A DNA stretch of 64,000 nt from Cellulomonas composti (lineage in GTDB: Bacteria; Actinomycetota; Actinomycetes; Actinomycetales; Cellulomonadaceae): contig NZ_BJWG01000003.1 in assembly GCF_007990245.1 (NCBI RefSeq), positions 62,001 through 126,000 on the forward strand. The letters run 5' to 3'. Below, one piece after another: positions 53,066 to 64,000 of the stretch. The translations under genes and the position numbers were made by a program. Below the pieces are notes generated by a model that ran no database searches, had not been told where the DNA came from, and saw nothing but the letters and a program-made list of their open reading frames with translations. The first letter of the stretch is position 1. Every line of letters starts with the position of its first letter.

Positions 53066-54106
53066 TCAGAAGTCGACCGCGGGCGGGGCGTCGGCAGGTG
53101 CGTCGAGCCGCGCCCCGATGCCGAGCTTCTCCTTGACCTTCTTGTCGATCTCGTCGGCCAGGTCCGGGTTGTCACGCAGGAACTTGCGCGCGTTCTCCTT
53201 GCCCTGCCCGAGCTGGTCGCCCTCGTAGGTGAACCAGGCCCCGGACTTGCGGATGAACCCGTGCTCGACGCCCATGTCGATCAGCGATCCCTCGCGCGAG
53301 ATGCCGACGCCGTACAGGATGTCGAACTCGGCCTGCTTGAAGGGCGGCGCGAGCTTGTTCTTGACGACCTTGACGCGCGTGCGGTTGCCGACCGCGTCGG
53401 TGCCCTCCTTGAGGGTCTCGATGCGCCGGATGTCCAGGCGCACCGACGCGTAGAACTTGAGCGCCTTGCCGCCCGTGGTGGTCTCCGGGCTGCCGAAGAA
53501 CACGCCGATCTTCTCGCGCAGCTGGTTGATGAAGATCGCGGTGGTGCCCGACGAGTTGAGCGCGCCGGTGATCTTGCGCAACGCCTGCGACATCAGACGG
53601 GCCTGGAGCCCGACGTGGCTGTCGCCCATCTCGCCCTCGATCTCGGCCTTCGGCACGAGCGCCGCGACCGAGTCGATCACGACGATGTCGATCGCGCCGG
53701 AGCGGATCAGCATGTCCATGATCTCCAGCGCCTGCTCGCCCGTGTCCGGCTGCGAGACCAGCAGGGCGTCGGTGTCGACGCCCAGCTTCTTGGCGTACTC
53801 CGGGTCCAGCGCGTGCTCGGCGTCGATGAACGCCGCGATACCGCCGGCCTTCTGCGCGTTGGCCACGGCGTGCAGCGCGACCGTCGTCTTGCCCGAGGAC
53901 TCCGGGCCGTAGATCTCGACCACACGGCCGCGCGGGAGCCCGCCGATGCCGAGCGCGACGTCCAGCGCGATCGAGCCGGTCGGGATGACCTCGACGGGGG
54001 CACGCCCCTCGTCGCCGAGGCGCATGATCGAGCCCTTGCCGAACTGACGGTCGATCTGGGACAGGGCGGCCTCGAGGGCCTTCTCACGGTCCTGGGGTGC
54101 TGCCAT
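53066..54106 (-). CDS. recA: Recombinase RecA
   Basis: Strand-exchange protein and co-protease for LexA cleavage. The 346-residue protein is complete: [20 protein letters not shown] start, Walker [20 protein letters not shown] near residue 68, Walker [11 protein letters not shown], loop L1 [18 protein letters not shown], loop L2 [20 protein letters not shown] and the acidic C-terminus. No intein is present. An SOS box lies 180 bp upstream and a stable hairpin lies in the predicted leader. Confidence 0.98.
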   Translation of the reverse strand: MAAPQDREKALEAALSQIDRQFGKGSIMRLGDEGRAPVEVIPTGSIALDVALGIGGLPRGRVVEIYGPESSGKTTVALHAVANAQKAGGIAAFIDAEHALDPEYAKKLGVDTDALLVSQPDTGEQALEIMDMLIRSGAIDIVVIDSVAALVPKAEIEGEMGDSHVGLQARLMSQALRKITGALNSSGTTAIFINQLREKIGVFFGSPETTTGGKALKFYASVRLDIRRIETLKEGTDAVGNRTRVKVVKNKLAPPFKQAEFDILYGVGISREGSLIDMGVEHGFIRKSGAWFTYEGDQLGQGKENARKFLRDNPDLADEIDKKVKEKLGIGARLDAPADAPPAVDF

Positions 54107-54216
54107 GGTGCGCCACCTTCGTGCTCGAGCAGCTGTGTCGCTGCGCCGTCGGGAACTGGTCCTTTGTCGTCGCGGGTGACGCTATGCCCGACCACCGACA
54201 CGCCCTCCTCCCCCGC

Positions 54217-54236
54217 GGCCCGATGTGGATCGGGCC
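54217..54236 (-). promoter_or_regulatory. Perfect 8-bp hairpin in the recA leader
   Basis: GGCCCGAT (54217-54224) pairs with ATCGGGCC (54229-54236) around a GTGG loop on the plus strand (CCAC in the RNA). It lies between the SOS box and the recA start codon. Confidence 0.5.
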
Positions 54237-54285
54237 ACCCCCCGAAAGGGCTGGGGGCGGCTGGTGCCACCCGCGGACCACCATA

Positions 54286-54301
54286 CCGAACAGACGTTCG
54301 A
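54286..54301 (-). promoter_or_regulatory. SOS box of recA
   Basis: CCGAAC-AGAC-GTTCGA differs from the SOS consensus at one position. It lies 180 bases upstream of the recA ATG and 54 bases past the end of the upstream gene on the same strand. Confidence 0.88.
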
Positions 54302-54354
54302 TCACGCGCAACACGCCGTCGGCGCGTCGCGCCGCATACAACAGACGCCGGCGG

Positions 54355-55158
54355 TCAGTGCGCCGCGGGCCCGTCGAGCGCCACCGCGTCCCCGGGCTCC
54401 AGCACGTGGACCCGGCACTGCGGGGTGTGCCGGGACGCTGCGACCGCGAACGCCGGCCCCGCCCGGTCCATCCACCCCGGGGGCAGGCCCCGGCTCACGG
54501 GTGCGTGCAGCGTGCCCCAGTGCACCGGTACGGCGTGCGCGGCGCCGACCGTCGCGACCACGCGCGCAGCCTGGACCGGGTCCATGTGCCCGCCGGACAG
54601 CCGCGGCCCCCAACCGCCCACGGGGACCAGTGCGAGGTCGATCGGACCGTCGGCGAGCGCGGGCAGGTCCGCCATCGCCGGATAGGGCTCGGTGTCCCCC
54701 GCGAACCACACGCGCCACCCCGGCGCGACGACGAGGAACCCGACGGCCGCGTTCGGCCGGTGCGGCATCGGCCGGTCGCCGTGCACGGCCGCCACCGTGC
54801 GCACCCGCACCTGCGTGCCCGGCACGGTCCACCAGTGCTCGGCGGCAAGCCCGATGCCCAGCAGGTCGTGGCGACGCAACCAGGTCGCGTTGGCCGGGGC
54901 CGTGAGGATGGGCACGCCCGGCAGGAGGTCCAGCGAGCCCACCTCGGCGTGGTCGTGGTGCAGGTGCGAGACCAGCACGGCGTCGGCGGCGTCCCACGCG
55001 GTGCCGGCCGGCGCTCCGCCGCGCCTGCGCAGCAGGCCGGCATGACGGCGCAGCAGCGGGTCCGTGAGGATCCGGACCCGGCGACCGCCGGCCTCCTGCA
55101 GGTCGAGCACCACGCTCGCGTGCCCGAGCCAACGGACCGTGAGCGTGACCCCGGTCAC
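54355..55158 (-). CDS. Metallo-beta-lactamase fold hydrolase (UlaG-like)
   Basis: The 267-residue protein has the metal-binding motif SHLHHDHAEVGSLDL near residue 83 and starts TGVTLTVRWLGHASVVLDL. Further conserved parts are WFAGDTEPYP and the C-terminal VPVHWGTLHAP. This pattern resembles the UlaG/YtnP-type lactonase-nuclease branch rather than antibiotic-degrading enzymes; the substrate is unknown. The GTG start overlaps the upstream phosphodiesterase gene by four bases, so the two are coupled. recA follows on the same strand with its own promoter. Confidence 0.87.
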   Translation of the reverse strand: MTGVTLTVRWLGHASVVLDLQEAGGRRVRILTDPLLRRHAGLLRRRGGAPAGTAWDAADAVLVSHLHHDHAEVGSLDLLPGVPILTAPANATWLRRHDLLGIGLAAEHWWTVPGTQVRVRTVAAVHGDRPMPHRPNAAVGFLVVAPGWRVWFAGDTEPYPAMADLPALADGPIDLALVPVGGWGPRLSGGHMDPVQAARVVATVGAAHAVPVHWGTLHAPVSRGLPPGWMDRAGPAFAVAASRHTPQCRVHVLEPGDAVALDGPAAH

Positions 55159-57266
55159 GGCCGCAGCCCGGCCGCGGCCGCCCACCTGACGAGCTGGTGG
55201 TGCACGGCCTCGGCGCCGACGAGCAGGTCACGATCCCCGACGGGCGTGCGCAGGTCCTCGTCGACCGCCCACTCCTGCGGATGCAGCAGCAGCGCGAGGT
55301 TCTGCGCGCCACCGATGCCACCGTGCGACCCGACCTGGCCCTCGAACGCGTGGATACGGCCGAGCTCGGAAACCGTCGAGATCAGCAGCAGGTCACCCGT
55401 GTGCGGCAGCCGGCCGGCGCGTGCGAGGTCCATGCGCCCGCGCGGGCCGTACGGCACGAGCGGGTCCTCGCCGTCGACCGTGTCCTCGGGCGAGACACCC
55501 TCCGGCGGCTCGAGCAGCACGACACCCGAACGCCCGACGGCGACCAGACCTCGCTCGCGCGTGTCGACGACGAGCACGCCGACACCCGGCTGCGCGAGCA
55601 GACCGGTCACGAGGCGCGGCCAGCGCTCCTGCAGGTCCTCGAGCACGAGGCGCTGCGGCGAGCGCGGGAACCAGACCAGCCCGAGGTTGCCCGAGCCCAC
55701 GGTCACGACGTCGGGCAGCTCGCCCGCCGCGCTCTCGTCGGATCCCTGCCGTCCCCCGCGGTTCCCGTCAGGACCGAGCACGGGTCCGCGCTGAGAGCCG
55801 ACGACGCTGGTCAGGAGCGTGTTGAGCGGCCCCCAGTCCTCACCGTCGCTGCTCGAGACACCACTGGCCTGCGGCTCCTGGTCCGCGATCAGCGCGCGGA
55901 CCGTGTCGAGCAGGCTGACGCCCGTGAGCTGCTCGTACGTGGACCCGAGCGCCTGCCCGTGGTCCGACAGCACGACGATCCGGTACTCGCGCGGGGCCGC
56001 CGCGACCACCTCCGTGAGCGTGCGCAGCACCCGGTCGAGACCCTCGAGCGCCCGCAGCGACTCGGGCCGCGTGGGTCCGGCGTGGTGCGCGATCTCGTCG
56101 TAGTCGACGAGGTCGACGTAGATCGTCGGGTCTCCGCGCAGCAGCGCCTCGGCGACGAGCGAGGTCGCCAGGTCACGCTGCAGCACGTTCGTCACGCCGC
56201 GCAGCACGACGTACCAGCCGCCGCGCGAGACCCGCGGCAGCACGTTGCGCACGCGCTGGCGCCGGGCCTGGTACAGCTCCTTGAGCATCTCGCCGAACGT
56301 GAGCGCCACCGCGCGCGTCAGCACGAACGGGCTCGCGAAGAACCGGACGAACGCGGGCCCGGGGCCGAGCCCACCGCCCTGCCCGTCCGGGCCGCGCGTG
56401 CGCGTGCGGCTCATCACCAGGAATGCGCCGGCCGCGTCACCCGTGAACATCGTCGAGACGGCGGTGCCGCCGCCGGCGAGCAGGCCCTTGCCGTTGCTGA
56501 GCCGGTCCTCGACCAGCGCCGCGTCCGCGGGATGGTTCGTCACGACGAGCCGGCGCAGGTCGCGGTCCCACCAGCGGAACGCGGGGATCTGGCCGGAGTC
56601 GCCGTGCAGCAGGCCGGCCTGGCTCGCCGGTGTGGTCGACGGCACGCGCGCCCACCACGTCTCCAGGCGGTGCGAGCCGTCCTCGAGCCAGCGCTGCATG
56701 GTCGGGGCGAGCCCCGCCTCGATCGCCTCGCGCAGGACGGGTTCGGCGACCCCGTCGAGCTGCACGACGAGCATGCCCGGCGACCCGTCGCCCGCGCCGC
56801 CCGCCGCCTCGCCACCGGCACGCGCCCGGCGTCGGGCCTTGCGACGGGCCCGGCGCAGCAGGTCCGCGACGACGTAGTCGGAGTCGTTGGCGCCCCACAC
56901 CCAGCGCCCGGCCGCCATCACGATCCCCGCGATGACGAGCACCCCGAACGCGGCCCAGCCCGAGGCGACCGTGATCCCCGGGACCACCTCGAGCGCGACC
57001 CACGTGATCGCGACCTGCACGGCGAGGCCGAAGGTGAGCGCCCCGACCGCGCCCGCGACGCGTGCGAGCGCGCGCATCGGCGCACGCAGCAGCAGGTCGC
57101 CGACGAACACGAGCAGCGCGACGACGAGCACGCCGCCGACGTCCGTGGTGCTGACGCCGGGCAGGATCGCGATCGCGACGCCGACGCCGACCGCGGTGGT
57201 GACCAGGCTGATCGCGGCGTCCGCGACGTCTCCCCCGGCCGGTAGCCAGGTGAGCCGGTCGCTCAT
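55155..57266 (-). CDS. Membrane-anchored alkaline-phosphatase-superfamily phosphodiesterase
   Basis: The 702-residue protein has four N-terminal membrane helices (residues ~15-125, holin-like: VADAAISLVTTAVGVGVAIA and later LVVALLVFVGDLLLRAPM), a basic linker and a nucleotide-pyrophosphatase/phosphodiesterase-type domain: MLVVQLDGVAEPVLREAIEA near residue 165, STTPASQAGLLHG with the nucleophile Thr/Ser, VDLVDYDEIAHHAGP and VVLSDHGQALGS, the metal-binding Asp/His set. An acidic, Ser/Gly-rich insertion follows. The substrate is unknown. It is coupled by ATGA to DUF3046 upstream and by GTGA to the metallo-hydrolase downstream. Confidence 0.82.
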   Translation of the reverse strand: MSDRLTWLPAGGDVADAAISLVTTAVGVGVAIAILPGVSTTDVGGVLVVALLVFVGDLLLRAPMRALARVAGAVGALTFGLAVQVAITWVALEVVPGITVASGWAAFGVLVIAGIVMAAGRWVWGANDSDYVVADLLRRARRKARRRARAGGEAAGGAGDGSPGMLVVQLDGVAEPVLREAIEAGLAPTMQRWLEDGSHRLETWWARVPSTTPASQAGLLHGDSGQIPAFRWWDRDLRRLVVTNHPADAALVEDRLSNGKGLLAGGGTAVSTMFTGDAAGAFLVMSRTRTRGPDGQGGGLGPGPAFVRFFASPFVLTRAVALTFGEMLKELYQARRQRVRNVLPRVSRGGWYVVLRGVTNVLQRDLATSLVAEALLRGDPTIYVDLVDYDEIAHHAGPTRPESLRALEGLDRVLRTLTEVVAAAPREYRIVVLSDHGQALGSTYEQLTGVSLLDTVRALIADQEPQASGVSSSDGEDWGPLNTLLTSVVGSQRGPVLGPDGNRGGRQGSDESAAGELPDVVTVGSGNLGLVWFPRSPQRLVLEDLQERWPRLVTGLLAQPGVGVLVVDTRERGLVAVGRSGVVLLEPPEGVSPEDTVDGEDPLVPYGPRGRMDLARAGRLPHTGDLLLISTVSELGRIHAFEGQVGSHGGIGGAQNLALLLHPQEWAVDEDLRTPVGDRDLLVGAEAVHHQLVRWAAAAGLRP

Positions 57267-57505
57267 CGGCGGGCCGCCCGCGGCTCGGCGGGCCGACGTT
57301 CGTCGGCTCCCCAGCGCCGCTCGGCGGGCACCTCGAGCTCGTCGCACAGCGCGTGCCAGACCGCACGCGGCTCCACACCGTCGTCCAGCGCGGCCTGCGC
57401 GGTCCGGTTGTCGAGCCCGCCCACGACGAGCGTCGCGACGATCTCGCGTCCCGCGGCGCTACCCAGCACCTCGTCGACCAGCTCCCAGAGCTCGCTGTAC
57501 CTCAC
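57263..57505 (-). CDS. DUF3046 protein
   Basis: An 80-residue actinobacterial protein, usually found between recA and lhr or clgR. It starts VRYSELWELVDEVLG and has the family pattern GGLDNRTAQAALDDGVEPRA, then VWHALCDELEVPAERR, with a basic tail. Function unknown. The GTG at 57505 is chosen because it fits the family N-terminus; a CAGGCT -10-like element (57513-57518) ends seven bases upstream, suggesting a leaderless transcript. Confidence 0.85.
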   Translation of the reverse strand: MRYSELWELVDEVLGSAAGREIVATLVVGGLDNRTAQAALDDGVEPRAVWHALCDELEVPAERRWGADERRPAEPRAARR

Positions 57506-57512
57506 GGGGCAC

Positions 57513-57518
57513 AGCCTG
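57513..57518 (-). promoter_or_regulatory. Putative -10 element of the DUF3046 operon
   Basis: The minus strand reads CAGGCT, seven bases before the GTG at 57505. The first base deviates from TAnnnT. Confidence 0.3.
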
Positions 57519-57550
57519 ACACGACGCGCGGGCGTGTCGGTGCCGACCGC

Positions 57551-57556
57551 CACAAT
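57551..57556 (+). promoter_or_regulatory. -10 element for leaderless lhr
   Basis: CACAAT is followed by exactly six bases and then the GTG at 57563, with no Shine-Dalgarno sequence. It lies 32 bp from the divergent DUF3046 promoter. Confidence 0.4.
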
Positions 57557-57562
57557 GGGCGG

Positions 57563-62611
<5,049 letters not shown>

Positions 62612-62663
62612 CCACGGCACGTCCCACCGAACGTCGCACGGCACGTCGCACGGCGGGTCCCAC

Positions 62664-62712
62664 GGTGGAGTCGACGGCGCACCCCCCGGTGGAGTCGACG
62701 GTGGAGTCGACG
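62664..62712. repeat. Short direct repeats (GGTGGAGTCGACG) between lhr and the glycosylase gene
   Basis: GGTGGAGTCGACG occurs at 62664, 62688 and 62700, spaced 24 and 12 bases. A second pair, CGTCGCACGGC, lies just upstream. They fill the 123-bp gap, which also holds an open 44-codon frame from the ATG at 62608 that overlaps the lhr stop. Confidence 0.8.
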
Positions 62713-62734
62713 GTCGATCCGAGAGTGGGTCACG

Positions 62735-63493
62735 GTGCCTGAGGGCGACGTCCTGCGGCGGACGGCGAGCCGTCTCGACCAGGCGCTCGCGGGTCGGCGG
62801 CTGGTGCGCGCCGAGCTGCGCTGGCCCTCGGCCGGCGGCGTCGCGCTCGTGGGTCGCACGGTGCTCGGCACGCGCGCGTACGGCAAGCACCTGCTGACCC
62901 GGTTCGACGACGGTCGCACGCTGCACACGCACCTGCGGATGGACGGACAGTGGCGGCTCGCGCGGACCGGGTCGCCCGCCGCGGCGGCCCGGTCGCCGCA
63001 GGTGCGCGCCGTGCTCGCGGACGAGCGCTGGACCGCCGTGGGCGACCTGCTCGGGATGCTCGACGTGGTGGCGACGCGTGAGGAGCACGGGCTCATCGCC
63101 CACCTGGGCCCGGACGTCCTGGCCGACGAGCTCGACCTGACGGAGATCGGGCGCCGGTGGGAGGCCGCCGGGTCGACACCCGCGGCAGAGGTCCTGCTCG
63201 ACCAGCGGGTCGCCGCCGGCATCGGGACCATCTACACGGCCGAGTCGTGCTTCGCGCTACGCCTGTGGCCGTGGACGCCGGCGGACGAGGTGAGCGACCC
63301 GGCGGGGCTGTACCGCGCCGCGCGGGCGCTCATGCAGCGGGCGGTCGAGTCCGGGCTGCCGCCGGGTCGGGTGCACGGCCGGCTGCGCCGGCCCTGCCCG
63401 CGCTGCGGGACGCCGGTGGCCGTCGCTCCGGCTCGTCGGCCGCCGATGGAGCGACCGGTGTTCTACTGCCCGACCTGCCAGCGCCCTGCCTGA
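62735..63493 (+). CDS. Endonuclease VIII-type DNA glycosylase (Nei/Fpg family)
   Basis: Base-excision repair enzyme for oxidised bases with AP-lyase activity. The 252-residue protein starts PEGDVLRRTASRLDQAL, giving the catalytic N-terminal Pro and Glu after Met removal. The Lys in GTRAYGKHLLTRFDDG near residue 52 and LHTHLRMDGQW are typical, and the C-terminal zinc finger is complete (PCPRCGTPV and FYCPTCQRPA). The valine-Pro-Glu GTG start is fixed by the need for Pro-2. It is most like the actinobacterial Nei2 group. It converges on clgR. Confidence 0.93.
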   Translation: MPEGDVLRRTASRLDQALAGRRLVRAELRWPSAGGVALVGRTVLGTRAYGKHLLTRFDDGRTLHTHLRMDGQWRLARTGSPAAAARSPQVRAVLADERWTAVGDLLGMLDVVATREEHGLIAHLGPDVLADELDLTEIGRRWEAAGSTPAAEVLLDQRVAAGIGTIYTAESCFALRLWPWTPADEVSDPAGLYRAARALMQRAVESGLPPGRVHGRLRRPCPRCGTPVAVAPARRPPMERPVFYCPTCQRPA

Positions 63494-63505
63494 GCGCGCA
63501 CGAGA

Positions 63506-63549
63506 AAGGCCGCGTGACGCCCCGACGTATCGGGCGTTCACGCGACCTT
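63506..63549. terminator. Bidirectional hairpin between the glycosylase gene and clgR
   Basis: A near-perfect 20-base inverted repeat: AAGGCCGCGTGACGCCCCGA on the left and TCGGGCGTTCACGCGACCTT on the right. An AAA on one side and a TT on the other flank it. It lies between two convergent stop codons. Confidence 0.85.
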
Positions 63550-63578
63550 GGTCGTCGCCGACGGCTGCGGGGCTGGCC

Positions 63579-63917
63579 TCAGCCCACCGGCGCGAGGTCG
63601 GCCTGCGTGCGCGACCACCCGCTGGGCGGGTAGCTGACGGAGGCGGCGAGCTCGGCGGGCACCGTGTCGGGGACCAGCAGGCCCTCGGCGACGGCGACGC
63701 GGTCGCTCACCTCACGCAGGACGACGGACATGGGTACGTCCAGGGCGTCGCAGATGCTGCTCAGCAGCTCCGAGGACGCCTCCTTCTGGCCGCGCTCGAC
63801 CTCGCTGAGGTACCCCAGCGAGACCCGTGCAGCCGACGAGACCTCACGCAGGGTGCGGCCCTGGCGCTGACGCGCGTCACGCAGCACGTCGCCGATCTCA
63901 CGTCGCAGGACGATCAT
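63579..63917 (-). CDS. clgR: Transcriptional activator ClgR
   Basis: XRE-family regulator that activates clpP1P2, clpC and other stress genes in actinobacteria. The 112-residue product starts [20 protein letters not shown] and carries one helix-turn-helix ([20 protein letters not shown]) with the group's hallmark [20 protein letters not shown]. The C-terminal tail ([18 protein letters not shown]) is of the kind recognised and degraded by ClpCP in relatives, which is inference here. The ATG at 63917 has GGGGGAG upstream and is preferred over 63989. The 83 bases beyond it hold no gene; cinA and pgsA often lie upstream. Confidence 0.93.
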   Translation of the reverse strand: MIVLRREIGDVLRDARQRQGRTLREVSSAARVSLGYLSEVERGQKEASSELLSSICDALDVPMSVVLREVSDRVAVAEGLLVPDTVPAELAASVSYPPSGWSRTQADLAPVG

Positions 63918-64000
63918 CCGGGCTCCCCCTCTCGCCTCGTCGTTCCGACCGGGGTGCTCACCCGGGCGGAGTGCGTCGTTGGTCCGCACACGTTCACCGT

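Noticed and set aside
54355-55158. Metallo-beta-lactamase-fold gene as an antibiotic resistance gene
   Set aside because: Its motif layout (HLHHDH, then HWGT near the C-terminus, no signal peptide) fits the UlaG-like cytoplasmic branch, not class B beta-lactamases.

Overview
The window is very high in G+C and coding density, with many 1- to 4-base stop/start overlaps, GTG starts, TAnnnT-type -10 elements and LexA boxes of the TCGAAC-N4-GTTCGA type. These point to an actinobacterium. The gene order (mraZ-rsmH-ftsL-ftsI-murE-murF-mraY-murD; clgR...recA-recX-rny-gluABCD-miaB-miaA-dapF-hflX...lexA-nrdR) and protein resemblance suggest a member of the Micrococcales, most like Cellulomonas. The genus is an inference. 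No rRNA, tRNA, CRISPR array, insertion sequence, integrase or prophage gene was recognised.

Region 1 (1-8850) is the minus-strand division and cell wall (dcw) operon, from mraZ through rsmH, an FtsL-like protein, ftsI, murE, murF and mraY to a murD cut by the window edge. The cistrons from rsmH to murD are nearly all translationally coupled. A 362-bp divergent control region (8792-9153) carries 10-bp-phased GTGG repeats of MraZ-operator type facing both ways. Beyond it lies the plus-strand moxR / DUF58 / membrane transglutaminase operon (9154-13735).

Region 2 (13736-25633) holds a DUF3040 gene, an SOS-controlled HEPN-dinB pair, a spermidine-synthase-like protein, a cold-shock protein and a PAC2 protein. 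It continues with a three-gene sensory module (REC-SpoIIE phosphatase, CHASE3 histidine kinase, stand-alone REC), a HelD-like ATPase and serA.

Region 3 (25800-35573) has a DUF5302 protein, an S9 peptidase, nrdR, a LysM protein divergent from lexA, L-lactate dehydrogenase, a DinG-family helicase and hflX.

Region 4 (35756-47128) has an RsmC-like methyltransferase with an MFS transporter, and a tightly coupled YbjN-extradiol-like-miaA-dapF-thioredoxin operon. Two more YbjN paralogues, a 900-residue secreted alpha/beta hydrolase and miaB complete it.

Region 5 (47292-63917) has gluABCD glutamate uptake, rny, recX and recA. It ends with a coupled DUF3046 / membrane phosphodiesterase / metallo-beta-lactamase group, a 1,682-residue Lhr helicase, a Nei-type glycosylase and clgR.

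Physiologically the window joins peptidoglycan synthesis and division (dcw, with the LysM protein as a likely SOS division inhibitor), the SOS response (lexA, recA, recX, dinB with SOS boxes in place) and tRNA modification (miaA, miaB). The features most worth a second look are regulatory: the MraZ-like repeat arrays, an orphan DtxR/IdeR iron box, a leaderless-promoter pattern with fixed spacing, a 17-bp perfect hairpin inside gluABCD, and a family of short tandem repeats. I do not see a clearly novel multi-gene system, so the novelty here is mostly at the level of sites and unusual gene groupings.
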